DNA from: Pascua guehoae
Lineage: Eukaryota; Basidiomycota; Tremellomycetes; Trichosporonales; Trichosporonaceae
Direction of reading: 5' to 3'
Length of the DNA stretch: 64,000 bases
NCBI GenBank assembly: GCA_001600415.1
Contig: BCJX01000013.1
Location: 1,058,196 to 1,122,195, forward strand
In this document: piece by piece, positions 33,908-46,096 of the stretch
How the letters are laid out: each line of letters begins with the position of its first letter
How positions within the stretch are numbered: the first letter of the stretch is position 1
Notes under the pieces: generated by a model
Told to the model about the DNA's origin: nothing
Databases searched by the model: none
The model's input: the letters and a program-made list of their open reading frames with translations, nothing else
Translations under genes and position numbers: made by a program

Positions 33908-36299
33908 GGTCGATCTGCAGTGTCCAAAGGTACGTGGCTGTTGGGTATGTGGGTGTATGCTTGGGGTTTGGGGAGGTGGGTTGGTTGGTTGCAGGTTGGT
34001 TGATTGATTGGGGGGTGTAGGGGGGTGTTGGGGGGTGACGGCTGTGCACGGGGTGGTTGCAATCACGGCACGGGCCACCAAAAGCGACGAGCGAGGTTTG
34101 ACACCAACCAAAGGCAGTGTGTGCCTGCGCGTGCGCGATTGCATGCAATTGCCCATGCCATAGTAGTAGTGTAGTGCTCTCTGCGCTCTGCGCCTGGACT
34201 ACCCCGCCTGCCACGTGAAACTAGTGACATGGTGACACTAGTGACTTACCTTAGTTCGGCGTCTGTCGACTGCCGGCGAGAATGGCCGCCCATTCGCCGG
34301 GTGGAGCGGATCGACGGCGGCCTGGGCGCGCGCGATGACGACGAACCCACACTCATGATCGGATGGAGCCGGATCGAATGGTCGATAAATACCAACAAGC
34401 ACAGTCAATGCAATGTCCCGGCTGCGTCGGTCGTCCCTTTGAGGCCCGGGCGGCAAAAGGGGCAAGAGGAACAATGGGCGCCGCGATGTGTTCGGGACGA
34501 GGAAGGGGAGGGCGGCGGGCGGCCGAGTCGTAACGCGGTGGCGGCACGGGATGGTGGAGGGCGGGGGGGCGGGGGAAACGAGTGGATGTGGTCGGGGTTA
34601 CAGGTTACAGCATGCAGGAGTGGGGTGTGGGTGTGTGTGTGCGTGCAAGCCGGGAAGAATGAGAATAATGAAAGGAAGAATTGGAAGGAGAGAAGCAAGA
34701 ATGAAAAGGGCAAACGAGCGAGTGACCGTGCTGGGTGGTGTGGGGTGGGGTGGTGGTGTGTGTGTCGTGTGTGGTGCGTTTGGTCGGTGGGCTGAGCACG
34801 GTTTCGGCAATCAAAGCAGTCAAGAGTGGTGTTGATGACGGGCCAGGGGGGAGGGGGGGCAGCAGGGATCCGTACAAAATGCATTCACGCGTAAACCCGC
34901 GGCCCAACCGTCGTGTGCGTGCGGCGTGCAGCGCGTGCAGCATGCAGCAGGCAGGCAGGAACAGTCCACAGGTTGCACGTCACCTGGGGGCCAGTGTACT
35001 TTGCATTCCAGTGGAGCTTCGAGTGGCTCCCCCGCGCCGCGTGGTGTGCAATGTCCCATCCCGCAAGGATTGGCCAGACTTTGGCCTTTGGGTTGGTCGA
35101 AACATGACACGTCGTATCGATTTCCATTTCCATTTCCAAAGCAAGCAAGAGAATCCCAACAGCCGGGGGGCCGGGGGGTTGGCCGAAAAACCCTGAACAA
35201 GCAAAGCTCTGACATCTGACAGGACGCGTCCAAAGTGGTGCACAGCTCCAACCTTGATCCAGCTGTGACCTCTTTGGAACAAACGTAATTCCATCAACGG
35301 CGCCCATTCATGTTGAATGCTAAAAAGAGCTCCACTTGCCCCTTGTTGATGCATCGCCACACATGCACAGCTACTAGCATGCTAGCACCGCTGTGACTGT
35401 TGGATGTCGACTAACAACTTGGCCTTGTTTCTTGGTTGAGGAACAAACCTTGTCCTGCACAGGAACAGAACGCGCGACGCCGAGGGTTTCGGCTTGGCAT
35501 CCGACCGTCTGCCCGCTGCCTGGCACTGCCCACCAGCCCCCAGATCCACAACTCACAAGGCTGTACCGATTGCGGTGCTCGGACTGGTCATGACAGAACA
35601 AGTAGGGAGAGAGTTGAACGTGCCCTTATATGGCAACAATTGGCCGTTTGGAAGCAAGGGGATACGGGACAACACAGGAGGCACGGCGTGCCGGACAACA
35701 CAGCCCGTTGCAACCTCCGTGAGCTCGGCGTCGACATCTGCGCTTGCTTGTCGGCATATCTGCATGGTTGTATGGATGGCTCCCTGCGAGTACACCTGCG
35801 TTTGTTTGTCCGAAACAAGTGCCTACACGCCCGCAGATCTTAGTCGCTGGTCTGAATCGCTAGTGGGTGCTGCCCCTCAGCTCTGTGGCCTGGGGGTGGG
35901 GTGGGTAAACATTGGACGTATGGGCCTAGTGATCCAGTAGCCAGTAGCTTGTAGCTAGCTAATAGCTAGTACTGTAGCTGGCCCGTAGGTGGCCTGTATG
36001 TAGGTGAGCAGTGGTGGCTAGGATATCACTGGCCTCACTGGGTTGGTGGGTTGTGGATGGCTTGTGCGTGCTCTAACCCTCTAACCGGCCGAGGCTGAGA
36101 TGCCAAGATGTTGATGGTAGGCACGCAATCGAATAATTTAGGCCCATGCCCAGATGTTAGGCGTGCAGCTGACGTCACATGGTTCTGTGATGCTTTCCCC
36201 ATTTCTCAGCAATCTGTGCAATCTGACGACTAACCAACGCCTCCACCCCAATTGACTTGTGAGACATCCCACTCCACATCAACAAACGCACCCCCCACC
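33908..36299. other. Divergent intergenic, no gene recognised
   Basis: 2.4 kb between the CLC start and 6-phosphogluconolactonase. The first 1 kb is G/T-rich on the plus strand (GGGGTGTTGGGGGGTG, GGTGGTGTGTGTGTC), consistent with a pyrimidine-rich promoter for the minus-strand CLC gene. Short TAGCTAGTAGC repeats occur at 35940-35975. No coding motif or spliced model could be found. Confidence 0.5.
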
Positions 36300-37293
36300 A
36301 TGCCCAACACCCTCCGTCCGCCGGTCCTGTACGCGTTCGACGACGTCAAGCAGCTGCAATCGTCGCTCGCCGACTTTGTGCTTGCGGCACAAAACGACGC
36401 GCTCTCCTCGCGGAGCCAGTTTACAATTGCGCTCTCGGGCGGGTCGCTGCCCAACAACCTGCGCCCCCTGGCCGACGTGGCGGGGATCCAGTGGGACAAG
36501 TGGCAAGTCTTCTTTGCCGACGAGCGCATTGTGCCGCTCGACCACCCCGAGAGCAACTTCTCAGCGTGCGCAAAGGCCTTTCTCGACCATGTACCCATCA
36601 AGCGCGAGCAGATCCACACGCTCAACCCCGAGCTCTTTTCCGAGGCCACGCGGACGGATCCCACGGGCGAGCACGCCGACACGGCGGGGGACGAAAAGGA
36701 GGCCCAGGCCGTCGCGGCAGACTATGAAAAGCAGCTCGCAGACACGTTTACCTCGCCCCAGGGCGCAGGCGTCAGGTACCCCACCTTTGACCTCATCCTC
36801 CTCGGCATGGGGCCAGACGGACACACGTGCTCGCTCTTCCCCGACCACCCGCTGCTGGCCGAGCAAAAAGTCTGGGTCGCAAATATTGTAGACAGCCCAA
36901 AGCCTCCCCCCCGCCGCATTACCCTCACGTGAGCTATTGTCAACCCAACACAGTTGTCCAGCTCACACACCCCCCAGCTTCCCCGTTCTCAACCACGCCT
37001 TCCGCTGTGCCTTTGTCGCGACCGGCGCCGGCAAGCAGGAGATGCTCGCAAAGATCCTCGACGAGCCTGAGCTTGGTCTCCCGTGCTCGCGCGTCCGTCC
37101 CAATGCGTGAGTTCTTGGAAAGAATCGTGGTTCGGCAGGTGTCGAACAGTGCATCACCACCTGCTTCCCTTCTTACCATGCAAGATCACAACTCACACCC
37201 AGGCCCGGAGAAGTCTACTGGTTCGTCGACAAGGCGGCCGCCGAAAAGGTCCACTACCCAGTCACCGACTTTACTGTCAAGGCGGCGCTGTAG
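36300..37293 (+). CDS. 6-phosphogluconolactonase
   Basis: Hydrolyses 6-phosphoglucono-1,5-lactone to 6-phosphogluconate, the second step of the oxidative pentose phosphate pathway, in the cytosol. Three exons (36300-36928, 36978-37106, 37203-37293) give 282 aa, normal for the SOL/NagB-like family. Diagnostic segments are [50 protein letters not shown] and the end [13 protein letters not shown]. The introns are 48 and 96 nt with GTGAGC and GTGAGT donors. The start ATG is preceded by CCCCCCACC. Confidence 0.96.
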
Positions 37294-37773
37294 GCCCTAT
37301 CTGGAATGGACATGGATAAATAGATACAGTGCACTTGAACAGGGTTACCACCTAACATGGCCGAGTTGTCTAGATCATTGCTGGTGTGATATGGACGCTA
37401 CTAAACTCGCTAACTGCACTCGTTCTACGTGTCGTGGAGATGGGCATCATTTTCAATGCTGATGACCTCTATTCTGAACGGTTTGTCTTGCATGGACAAC
37501 TGGCCCTATTGGTACATGGGTGTCTTGCCATTTGCCGCGTGCCCCAGGCACCTATAACTACTACAGACCATTCACCCCGGCGACATAGCTGACATCTGCC
37601 TTCAGCCGCATCGTAAAACTAACCACCACATGGGACGCATCACCTAGCACACACGCATCAACTTAACCCACACACATCACCTCAACCCACACACATCACC
37701 CACACTCCCACCAAACACGCATGATTGGATGGATATCTGGCAGTCAGTGCATGAGTTCAGCTGGAACTCACAC
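37294..37773. other. Convergent intergenic with a CACACATCACC repeat
   Basis: 3' spacer between two convergent genes. At 37645-37710 the phrase (CTT/CTC)AACCCACACACATCACC recurs about three times. No gene is seen. Confidence 0.5.
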
Positions 37774-39841
37774 CTAGCGGATGCTACGGTTGGCGTACAT
37801 GGCCATGATCACTCGGGGTTCGCCGTGGTCGTCGATCTTGAACGTGCGGGGATGTGCGCCGGGCAGGCACTCGGTGACCAGTTCATCGTCGATGTGCCAG
37901 GCAACGTCGTGCTGGCGACGAGCCTCGCGGTCGCCGTTCCCCATCTCGTCTTCGTTGTCACTCGACTCGTCATCACTGGGATGGCTGTTGGACAGGACGA
38001 TAGCCGTGCAGTGGCCACCCAGTTCGTGCGAGTGGTACAGCACATATCCAACGAGGCGCCACACTCGTTGTTGCGGGCGGGTTGGGTCCAGGAAAGAGCA
38101 GATGTCGAGTTCGCGCTCATGAAGCCCCTTGTCGTTTTCGTTCGTCTTGAGGTCCCGGTTGTACGGGAATACTTGCAAGACGGTCTTCGGCTCGTGGGCC
38201 CCGTCCTTGGTGACTGTACCACAGCTTTGGCAAATAGTCACCATGTCGGCGCTGTACGAAACAAGCGACTTGAAGGTTGAGCGGGGGGGGGCGTCATTAC
38301 CACAGCGTCGAGGTGTGATAGAAGCTCTGCGAAGACCACGGACACGTCTTGATACTCATAAGCCGACGTTATGATCTTGGCATCTGATGTCAACCTAACG
38401 GATCCTTGCTAAGTAGACTCACCCGCCATCGCTTCCGCCAGGTCCAGGTACGTGTCGGTGATGCTGTCGCGAATGTTGTCGGCGAAACGTGACACCCCCA
38501 CTGCGACTGGATCTGTTGATTCCCGGAGGAGAGGGCACAGCTTCTGGAAGTAACGAAGGCGGACGAGGACTTGCATTAAGGCGTTGAGCCACGAAAGCGT
38601 CATGCCTTCGGGATTCTCTGCTCCCGGTGGCTTCATTGACTTCACTGCCGGGATGGTCGTCACAGCCGTGAGGGGAGTCTGCAGACGGTCAGCTGAGTGG
38701 CTCTGCTCATTATGTGCTTACCTCGGTAGGGATGCGCCGTTTGATTCTTTTGGCTCCTGTGACACACCGCTCGCGAAGGCCTCGGGCGCTGACCGCCTGA
38801 CGAATGTCAGAAGAAAGTCACTCGATAGATGCTCACCTCAGAAGTCGCTGGTCGCTTCCTTTTGGATGGCGGCTGCCCTTGTGGCTGACCGCACTTGTTT
38901 CTGCGGGGGCCGGGCTGCAACCGTTTCCCCCAGTCTGCCTGCGCTGGTCCTGCTTCATCCCCAGAGGCAGCTGTTGGGATGCTTGTGGCTCTGACAACCC
39001 CTTTGGCGACAGGTGGCGTAGACTGTACAGATGACGGACTACCAGAACGCGTGCTCTGCGTGGCGGCTGTCGATCCAGCGGAAGATGATTGAACGGGCAG
39101 AGTAGACTGCGCAGACGATAGAGTATGAGGTGGAGAAAGCGTGGCCAGTGCAATACTCGAGGCGGCGGGGGGTGCTGCCCCGGAGGCGTGTGGGGACTCG
39201 GACGATGTCGAAAACATGGACGTTGAAGCGGACGGCCCAGGCGCCGAGGCCGAGGGCACAATGTCGCGCGGGAGGGTGGCCAACTGGGCGACGATGGCCT
39301 CCATTGCAGCGCGACACACGGCGTCATGCGCATCGAGGCGCGCGGCCAGGGTGGCTTCGAGGTTGCGCGCGCGCTCATCCTGCCGCTCGGCGAGGGCGTG
39401 GACTGCGGCCTCGAGCGAGTTGAGGCGCTCGTCGTGGTGTGCCGCCCGCGTGTCGAGGGCCTGGGGGAGCGCGGCTGTGGGGCCCGGGAGGCGCGTCGAC
39501 CCAGCGGAAGGCGACGCAGTGAGGTATGTGGCGTGTTCTGTTGCCTTCCTTTTGCCGCTACGGTCCGTCTGACGAAGTTTACGGACAGCCGCCACTGCCT
39601 CTGCGACAAGGCCTGGAGACTGCCCACGAGCTGCCGCTCGGGCACCAGCTGCGCCCTTTTCTCCAACGCCACTATTCGTGGTGTGCGCACTGCTTCCGCT
39701 CCCATGTGTACCATCAGCGGTACCGTCCACCTACTTCATTAGAGTGCGTCGGCTTTCCAGTTTCACACTCACATTGTCACGCCGTCCGTAACTGAACCTG
39801 CTCGGATAGACCGTTACCCATTCTTCTTTGTGGTAACTCAT
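37774..39841 (-). CDS. USP-like protein lacking the catalytic cysteine
   Basis: Six exons (39841-39773, 39730-38837, 38796-38722, 38678-38423, 38383-38301, 38268-37774) encode 623 aa. Residues 24-321 are Ala/Ser/Thr-rich with an amphipathic heptad-like stretch (AHHDERLNSLEAAVHALAER). A C19-like domain follows. The Cys-box position reads NPEGMTLSWLNALMQVL, where active USPs have GNTCYLNALLQ. A CxxC pair lies in ICQSCGTVT. The His box is intact (VGYVLYHSHELGGHCTAIVL) and is followed by AWHIDDELVTE and a final RVIMAMYA strand. The protein is therefore probably USP-derived but unable to cleave through a cysteine, perhaps a ubiquitin-binding scaffold. Assignment rests on motif order read by eye. 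Confidence 0.7.
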
Positions 39842-40771
39842 GAAGCGAAACCGAGGTCGGAGGTTCGGGAAATGTGTGAGTTGGGAAGAGAAGGGAGAGA
39901 GAGACAGAGAATGGAGAATTAAAGTAGATGGACGGTGGGTGGATGGATAGATGAAAGAGTGAAGGAAGGAACAAAGGAGACAATGAACTAAAGAGCAACG
40001 GAACACGTGAAAAGGAAGGAGAGTGGCAAGGTGTGGAAGTAAGGAAGGTGTGAAACTAGGGAAGGTGTGGAACCAAGGAAGGTGGAAGCAAGGAAGGTTG
40101 TGACGGAGAGTAACGAGGTGCGGGATCAAGGAAGGTGTGCGATGGAGCCCCAGAATGCCGCCTGTAACAGCCCAACGCGACAGTAACTAAAGCAGCTCAA
40201 GCCACAAGTAAAGAAATCACAAGTACCGTTATCCTAGGATGTCTCACAGCAGACTGTCGTGCCTCTACCAGACCATCACATCGCTCTGCCACCCACTGAC
40301 CCACTGAAATAAATACTCGAGTGCTCCGTTGGTTAACAGCTTCTTAGGGACAAGCACACAATCGTTGGCCGTTTGACTCGAGGATGGCTGCTTCGGGGCT
40401 TCGGGGCCACGCTACTTCGAGGCATCACCATGGACACCTTCCTTTGTCATGCTATCGTCTCCCAACCCCCCCCCCCCCCCCCAAATAGGATACAATCATA
40501 AGCGGTACCAGGCCTTATCAGATTGTAAGCATTAATCAGGATGCCCCGACCGATACCGCCCCACACCGTCAGCAATGTCTCACAACGAAACCCAAGTCCA
40601 CTATGCAATTATTAATGCCGATGCCAACTAAGGGTCGAAGAACAAGCGAGATCAGGTCATATCAGCTTGTGAGCATCAACCACGAGACCCAGGCCGATAC
40701 CCAACCAACACCAACCACATCCCACAACAAAACCCATGCCCACTATGCAATGCCAAATGCCAATGACGAAA
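39842..40771. other. Intergenic with purine-rich repeats, poly-C and a duplication
   Basis: Tail-to-head spacer between two minus-strand genes. 40010-40140 repeats AAGGAAGGTGTG-like words about six times. 40466-40482 is a run of 17 C. 40509-40770 is a diverged direct duplication, annotated separately. No gene is seen. Confidence 0.55.
40509..40770 (+). repeat. Diverged tandem duplication, about 144-bp period
   Basis: The phrase CAGGCCTTATCAGATTGTAA... through CACTATGCAATTATTAATGCC (40509-40627) recurs as CAGGTCATATCAGCTTGTGA... through CACTATGCAATGCCAAATGCC (40653-40770), with shared CCGATACC, CACAACRAAACCCA and CACTATGCAAT blocks in the same order. The second copy abuts the stop codon of the acylphosphatase gene. 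Confidence 0.65.
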
Positions 40772-42485
40772 CTACCGGCGATACCGCCTAATCTCAAACC
40801 CCTTTCCGCCTCCCAGCGCGGCGTCGACCGTCTTGGCGTCGACGTCGCGCGTCTCGGTCATCTCGACGTGGTCGACTTGAGCGTATCGTGGGCCCGTGTG
40901 CAGGAATACCTTGCTGGTGGTTAATTTGGGCTCGAGGCGAGCGCAGGTGGTAGATAGCTCCCTTGATGCTTTCACCTGGCACACAAGCTTGGACACCAAA
41001 GACTGCCCTGCACCGTTGAGACACTGGCTGCGCGGTTTATCCGCCCTTGACCGTGATTACGGGCAATTGGGCAACGAGGCCGTAACCGCCAATGTACTGG
41101 GACAGCTCACCGACCCAGCGTCCGAAAGCACCCGAAGCACAACCATGCGCGGTGGTGAGTGCCTCCGAAACACACCAGCACGGCACACCTCGCTTGCGCG
41201 ATTGCTCCAGCGTAATATCGACAGGTACGTCTGTGCGTCGGGGGACAAGGGACACCGGCGCCCCAGCGTCCCCCACTCGTACGTCGCTTGGATAAACAGC
41301 CCAATTGTCCGTCTCCGCTCGGCCACTCGATACTTCCCTCTCGACCCCAGCCCCAACCCCAGCCCCACCTTCCACTCACAACTTTGCAATCGCCTCGCTG
41401 TCGCCCGCCGCGGCGCCCTCGACACTCTCGTCGGGGTGGTTGTGGCACCAGCCCCGAAGACCGAGCTCGCGCGCCCTGTGCGTCAGTTGTGTCTCTGTGT
41501 CTTGGTGTCTTTGTGTGTCGACAAGTGGCGTGGGGTTCGGTTCAAGACTTCGAGAATTATGCCGTGTGGTCTGTGCGGAGGCCAAAGGGACGTAAGATCG
41601 TGGGGAGGCGTAAATGGGGCACAAATGGGTGGCAAGTGCGTGGCATGCGTGGTGCAGTTTGTATCGCCTATATCGTCGGAACGCGTCGGGAATGGCGCGT
41701 CTGCATCGTGGCGTGGAACATGTCGTTGGTTGCCGTGCATGGGCTGTGAGCAGCTGGGTGCAGACAGCTGTAGATAGCTGCCGGATTGCCAGCTGCTCGT
41801 CGCTAGCTGTTCGTCGATAGCTGTCCACTTGCCACCCGGCTGTGCACAGAGACATGTGCCACCGGATACATGTATCGTTGACGCATGGCTGATGTGCGAT
41901 CAATGCGATCAATGCGCGCAATGCGACACGCTTGACGCGTCACGCCGCAAAGCACTGGCGAAATGAAACGTGACACACGATGTGCGATACCCCTGGGATG
42001 TTGTTCTCCCCACCCAAAGTAGCACAGCACAGCCGCAACGTTGGGCCACATGCCCAACTTGCCCACCCATTCGCCCGACATCCCTGCTCGCCCCAACCTC
42101 TGCTGCCCACTCCGTTCGCCCCCGTCCCCACCAGCTCCGCTGGCCCACCTCCCACCTCCCCACTTGCCACCTTGACCTCGGCCGCCCCACGACAACATCG
42201 TCGCATCCGAACCCACACTCGCATACTCGCAATCGCAATCGAAATCGTAATCGAACAGAGGCAGGAGGACGCAGCAAGAGGATGCAAAACTCACTTGAGC
42301 TGCGTATAGTATCGGAAACTGACGCCCTGGCAGGATCAGCGCCGTTCCACCGTTCCCACCGCCGTACGGCCGTCGTGTGCACACCTGAACGACGCCCGTC
42401 CTGTCCCCAGAGTATCAGTATAGCCGTTTGCCAGTGCCCGAGGTGTACATGCCCAGACGCACACTTTGAATTTGAGCAGGTCCAT
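40772..42485 (-). CDS. Acylphosphatase with a 16-nt exon and two long introns
   Basis: Hydrolyses carboxyl-phosphate bonds of acylphosphates; small cytosolic enzyme. Five exons: 42485-42463 (23 nt), 42400-42385 (16 nt), 42326-42295 (32 nt), 41475-41380 (96 nt) and 40913-40772. They join without frame errors into 102 aa, the family's normal length. The N-terminus reads MDLLKFKVTGVVQGVSFRYY, matching the signature with the catalytic Arg in GVSFR. Then ARELGLRGWCHNHPDESVEG carries the catalytic Asn region, and the end GPRYAQVDHVEMTE...KGFEIRR is typical. Introns 1 and 2 are 62 and 58 nt, but introns 3 and 4 are 819 and 466 nt, far above the local norm. All four introns are GT-AG. Because exons 1-3 total only 71 nt, simple gene callers would miss this start. 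Confidence 0.9.
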
Positions 42486-43512
42486 TGCGACGTTGATAAA
42501 CAAAAGTGTAGAATAACAGAAAAATGCAGTGGAGCTCGCCAAGATTGTGGTGGCAGGTAGGGTGGGCGCCGGTGGGCGATGAGACATGACACAAGCGTCG
42601 TCATCCCGCGCCAGGGGCAGGGGCTAGGGGCAGGGACACTTCTAGCCAGTGGCTCACGGGGACACCAGTCTGTATTGACATTCGTAGTGCGTCGTGTTGC
42701 GTGTGAGTTTGGGTCGGGGACCTTTTGCACGTCTACCCGTAGGTACAGACGTGTCCCGCATCATCATGGAACGTTCACGGGCCATGTAGGAGTGTGTGTG
42801 TGCATGTGTATGCATGCATTGTGGCGGCGGCGTCGACGGCTCGGAGGGCGGGAATCGCCTAGACACGCCCCTGGTACGAGCAAATGGGTACCGATTACGT
42901 CCGACCAGATTAGACGCGGAAAGCCGACGTGCGTCCAAGGCACGGGCGATACATACACGACGATACGGAGCTAGCGGGGCGGCGGCCGGGGCATGACAAG
43001 GATTGAAAAAAAAAGTAACATGACAACCCCCGCGGGCAAGGGGGACCCAAGGGGGCGGGGCACGGGAGCCGAGGGAGAGGGGCAGGCGCGGGGCCAAAAT
43101 GGACGAGACAGACTAGAATGGCTGGGCCGTGACTAGGCAGACAGCCAGAAGTGTACCTGCCTCTGTTCGTTTCCCCTGTTCGCACCCAATTATAGCCGTT
43201 TTGGCAGGACGCTCCTTGCTCCGGCATTGGGCTTTGCCGCCCCCTTCGGCCAGATTGTGGTTGGATGAAAGCCAACTTGTTACCCGGCAAACCGACTCGG
43301 ACTCACCTCACACTAGCGCTCGGCGCTCAAACTGAACAGAACTCTTGTGACATGTCGGAAACATTCGACGCTCCTCCTCCTCTCCAGTTCAAGTCTCTGT
43401 TAAAACCTCGCCCATTACCCCCACCTTTTACTGTCTCTTCCCCCTCTTGCTCTTCTCTGTCGACACCATCCTTAGCACCACGACCCCCCGCACACCGTCA
43501 TTGCCACCCACG
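42486..43512. other. Divergent intergenic region
   Basis: One kilobase between the divergent acylphosphatase and malonyltransferase-like genes. 42960-43100 is G-rich on the plus strand. Pyrimidine-rich sequence from 43370 to 43500 precedes the plus-strand gene. No further gene is seen. Confidence 0.5.
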
Positions 43513-45387
43513 ATGCGCACCATGCGCCCACGGCTCCCAAGGCATCTGCCCAGGCAGACACTCACCCCGACTCCGACGCCACTCGCGCCGCTCCCTCGCT
43601 GCGGCCACCTCGCGACACGTCCCCAGGCCCGCGCATTCTCCATCCGCCTCTTCCCCCAGCCCCCGCCCAACCCCCGCGGCGGGACACCGAGCGCAAGCGC
43701 CAGCGGCCGCGCAGCGAGCACCAGTGCGACCAACACAGACTGGCTCACGTGGCTCAAGCGCGCGGCGCCGATTCCCATTTCCGCCGACGAGACGCCCCGC
43801 AAGGCGCTCGTCTTTGCTGGTCTTGTGAGTGGCAGCGAGCAGCGAGCTCTCCCAGCGGCGGCGTCTCTGTTCACCGACAGAGCTTGGCGCCACCAGTAGC
43901 ATCCCACTGACTCGCACAGGGAAGCTACCCCCACACGCCGGCGTCGCCCACACCGTCGTCACTCAACGTGTGGGAGCAGGCGAGTGAGGCGCTGCTCACC
44001 CCGGACGCGACGATCGGGTACTGGGAGGAGGGCATGGAGGAGTTTGCAGGCATGCTGCAGGGCGGTGGCGGACACGGTATCCGCGGCTGGCTCCGTGGAT
44101 GGGTCGAGGGACGGTCTCTGGTGCGTTACATTCTCCGAGTCTTACTGGGACCGCTTCTCTGACAATGCAGGACGAGCTCATGAAGCGTGCCGACGTGACG
44201 GCGGCGTTTATCCTGTCGTCGTCGATCGCAATCTTGGCGTCTGAGCAGGTGTGTACTTTTGGTTTTCTGGGGTACTGGGGTGCGGCGCGAGCGTGCGCGC
44301 GAGCCGGGCACATCGGGCACCTGGGGGTGCACTTGGACAGACTGGGGTAACCGAAGGAGAGTGTATCTCTGTGTCCCAACGCCCAAGAGCGCCCCCGTTC
44401 ACTGTCTCGCTTAGACGCCGCCGCGCCGCCGGCATTATCCCTCGCCTGTGACTTGTCTGACAACCCCCACAGGAACGCTCGGGCCACACGTCGCTCCTTC
44501 CCGCCGGCACGGCCTACCTCGCTGGCCACGGCTTTATCGGCACACTCACTGCGCTCGTTGCCGCCGGACGCCTGGACCTGGCCGAGGGTGTCCGCCTCGC
44601 GCGCATCTATGCGAGCCTACCTGCGTACCCGCCCAATGCGCCTCCTGGACAGCAACGGTTTATCACGACGGCGCTATCGGCACGGCATTACCACTCGCTG
44701 TCGTCGCCCGAGCTGTATGTGCCGTACGAGGACCCGCTGGCGGGACCGGCCGACGAGCCCGAGCGGCGCCGGCGCGCCATGCAGCTCATCCTCGACGAGG
44801 TGCACGCGTTACAGCGCGAGTGGGAGGTCGAGGGCAATGGCGACTGGGCCGAGGCGGGCATTATCAACTCGTCCAAGGTCCTCATTGCGACCGGCACGTA
44901 CATGGCCATGGAACAGCTCATCGACCGCCTCCAGGCCCTCACCATTGCCAACCCCGTCATGGACGTGACCATGCCGTGCCCCTACCACACAAAGCTCATG
45001 CACCACGCCGTGCCGAAATTCGCAGACGTGCTCAACCGCATCCAATTCGCCCCCACACCACAGGACTCTCCCATCATCCTCGACCCCATCACCACACGGC
45101 CCCTCTGCGGTCCCCCCGGCGCCGCCCTCCTCACCCAGCTCACCCAGCAGCTCCGCTGGCACAAGACGCTCACACGCCTCTACAACCAGCCCGCGCCCCC
45201 CGTCGACCAGTTCCTCCCCGTCGGACGCGGCGCAAAGGGCCTCGGCATCATGCTCCGCGGCGAGCTCAAGAAGCGGCCCCACGGCGCACCCCTCATCACC
45301 GTCGACGAGTACGGGTACAAGGACGCGCCCGAGCGCCGCGTCTCGGCGTCGCGCCCCGCACGGCCGTCCCACGTTCAGCGTGTCTAG
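43513..45387 (+). CDS. Mitochondrial malonyl-CoA:ACP transacylase-like protein, degenerate active site
   Basis: FabD/MCT1-fold protein of the acyltransferase family, which in mitochondria loads malonyl groups on acyl carrier protein. Four exons (43513-43824, 43920-44120, 44171-44248, 44473-45387) give 501 aa. The N-terminus (MRTMRPRLPRHLPRQTLTPT) is arginine-rich and lacks acidic residues, like a mitochondrial presequence. The fold's first strand reads KALVFAGLGSYPHTP, where GQGSQ is expected. The nucleophile elbow reads YLAGHGFIGTLTALVAAG, where GHSxGE is expected, so the serine is glycine. The histidine region (MPCPYHTKLMHH) is kept. The long C-terminus ends in a basic tail. The overall match is good, but the missing Ser suggests a non-catalytic paralogue or altered chemistry. 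Confidence 0.78.
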
Positions 45388-45524
45388 CGGGCGTGAGTGG
45401 CCGCCCGTCCCGAGGCCAATAGCGCCACGAGCGGGGACAAACAAACCATCCCAACACAGAAGAAGAAGGAATCAAGTAGGCGCAGGCGCAGAGCTCAGAG
45501 TCAGTCAGCAGTGTCACCATCAAA

Positions 45525-45605
45525 TGTCACATTAGGCACACCACAATGCATCCGATGTTGTACAGTACAGAGTACCGTGGCGTGGTTCTGGACATTGTAT
45601 CGAAG
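45525..45605 (+). repeat. Short dispersed repeat, copy A
   Basis: TGTCACATTAGGCACACCAC then AATGCATCCGATGTTGTACAG (45525-45565) is nearly identical to 46758-46796. After a diverged gap both copies continue with GGACATTGTATCGAAG-like sequence. Confidence 0.7.
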
Positions 45606-46019
45606 GTCAAACGATAGCCAGAGCGAGTTGTCGGCCAGAAACGATTTCAATCCCGAGAACGCTGCAGCCCCAGACCAGCCATACTCGCAAGGGGACCCAG
45701 AGTGTCTTGGATACCGTACCGCGGCTGTTTTCTTTGTCTCTGCGCAAGACCTTCCCCTTCAAGCCACAGCGACGAGTATGTCACAATGCCAGCAGGCCAA
45801 TAGCATGTCATGGTACACGGTCTGCCCCTCGCCGCCACCATTGGCCGCCCAACGCAAGGTACCCCGCCCGCATAGGGGCTGGGCGGGCGCATGCCAGGCA
45901 ATGACAGCAAGCCAGCCAGCAGTCACCACCAACTGGGCATGAATGGCATATTACGGCGCCCCACAGTGGATATTTGTTGCACAGAACATTCATCGGTATT
46001 CGGTGGATATCACGCTCTG

Positions 46020-46096
46020 CGAGACAGCGACAGCGACAGAGACAGCGACAGCGACAGAGACAGCGACAGCGACAGAGACAGCGACAGCGACAGAGA
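46020..46096 (+). repeat. 18-nt minisatellite GACAGCGACAGCGACAGA
   Basis: About four tandem copies of an 18-nt unit, itself built from GACAGC/GACAGA hexamers. Confidence 0.9.
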
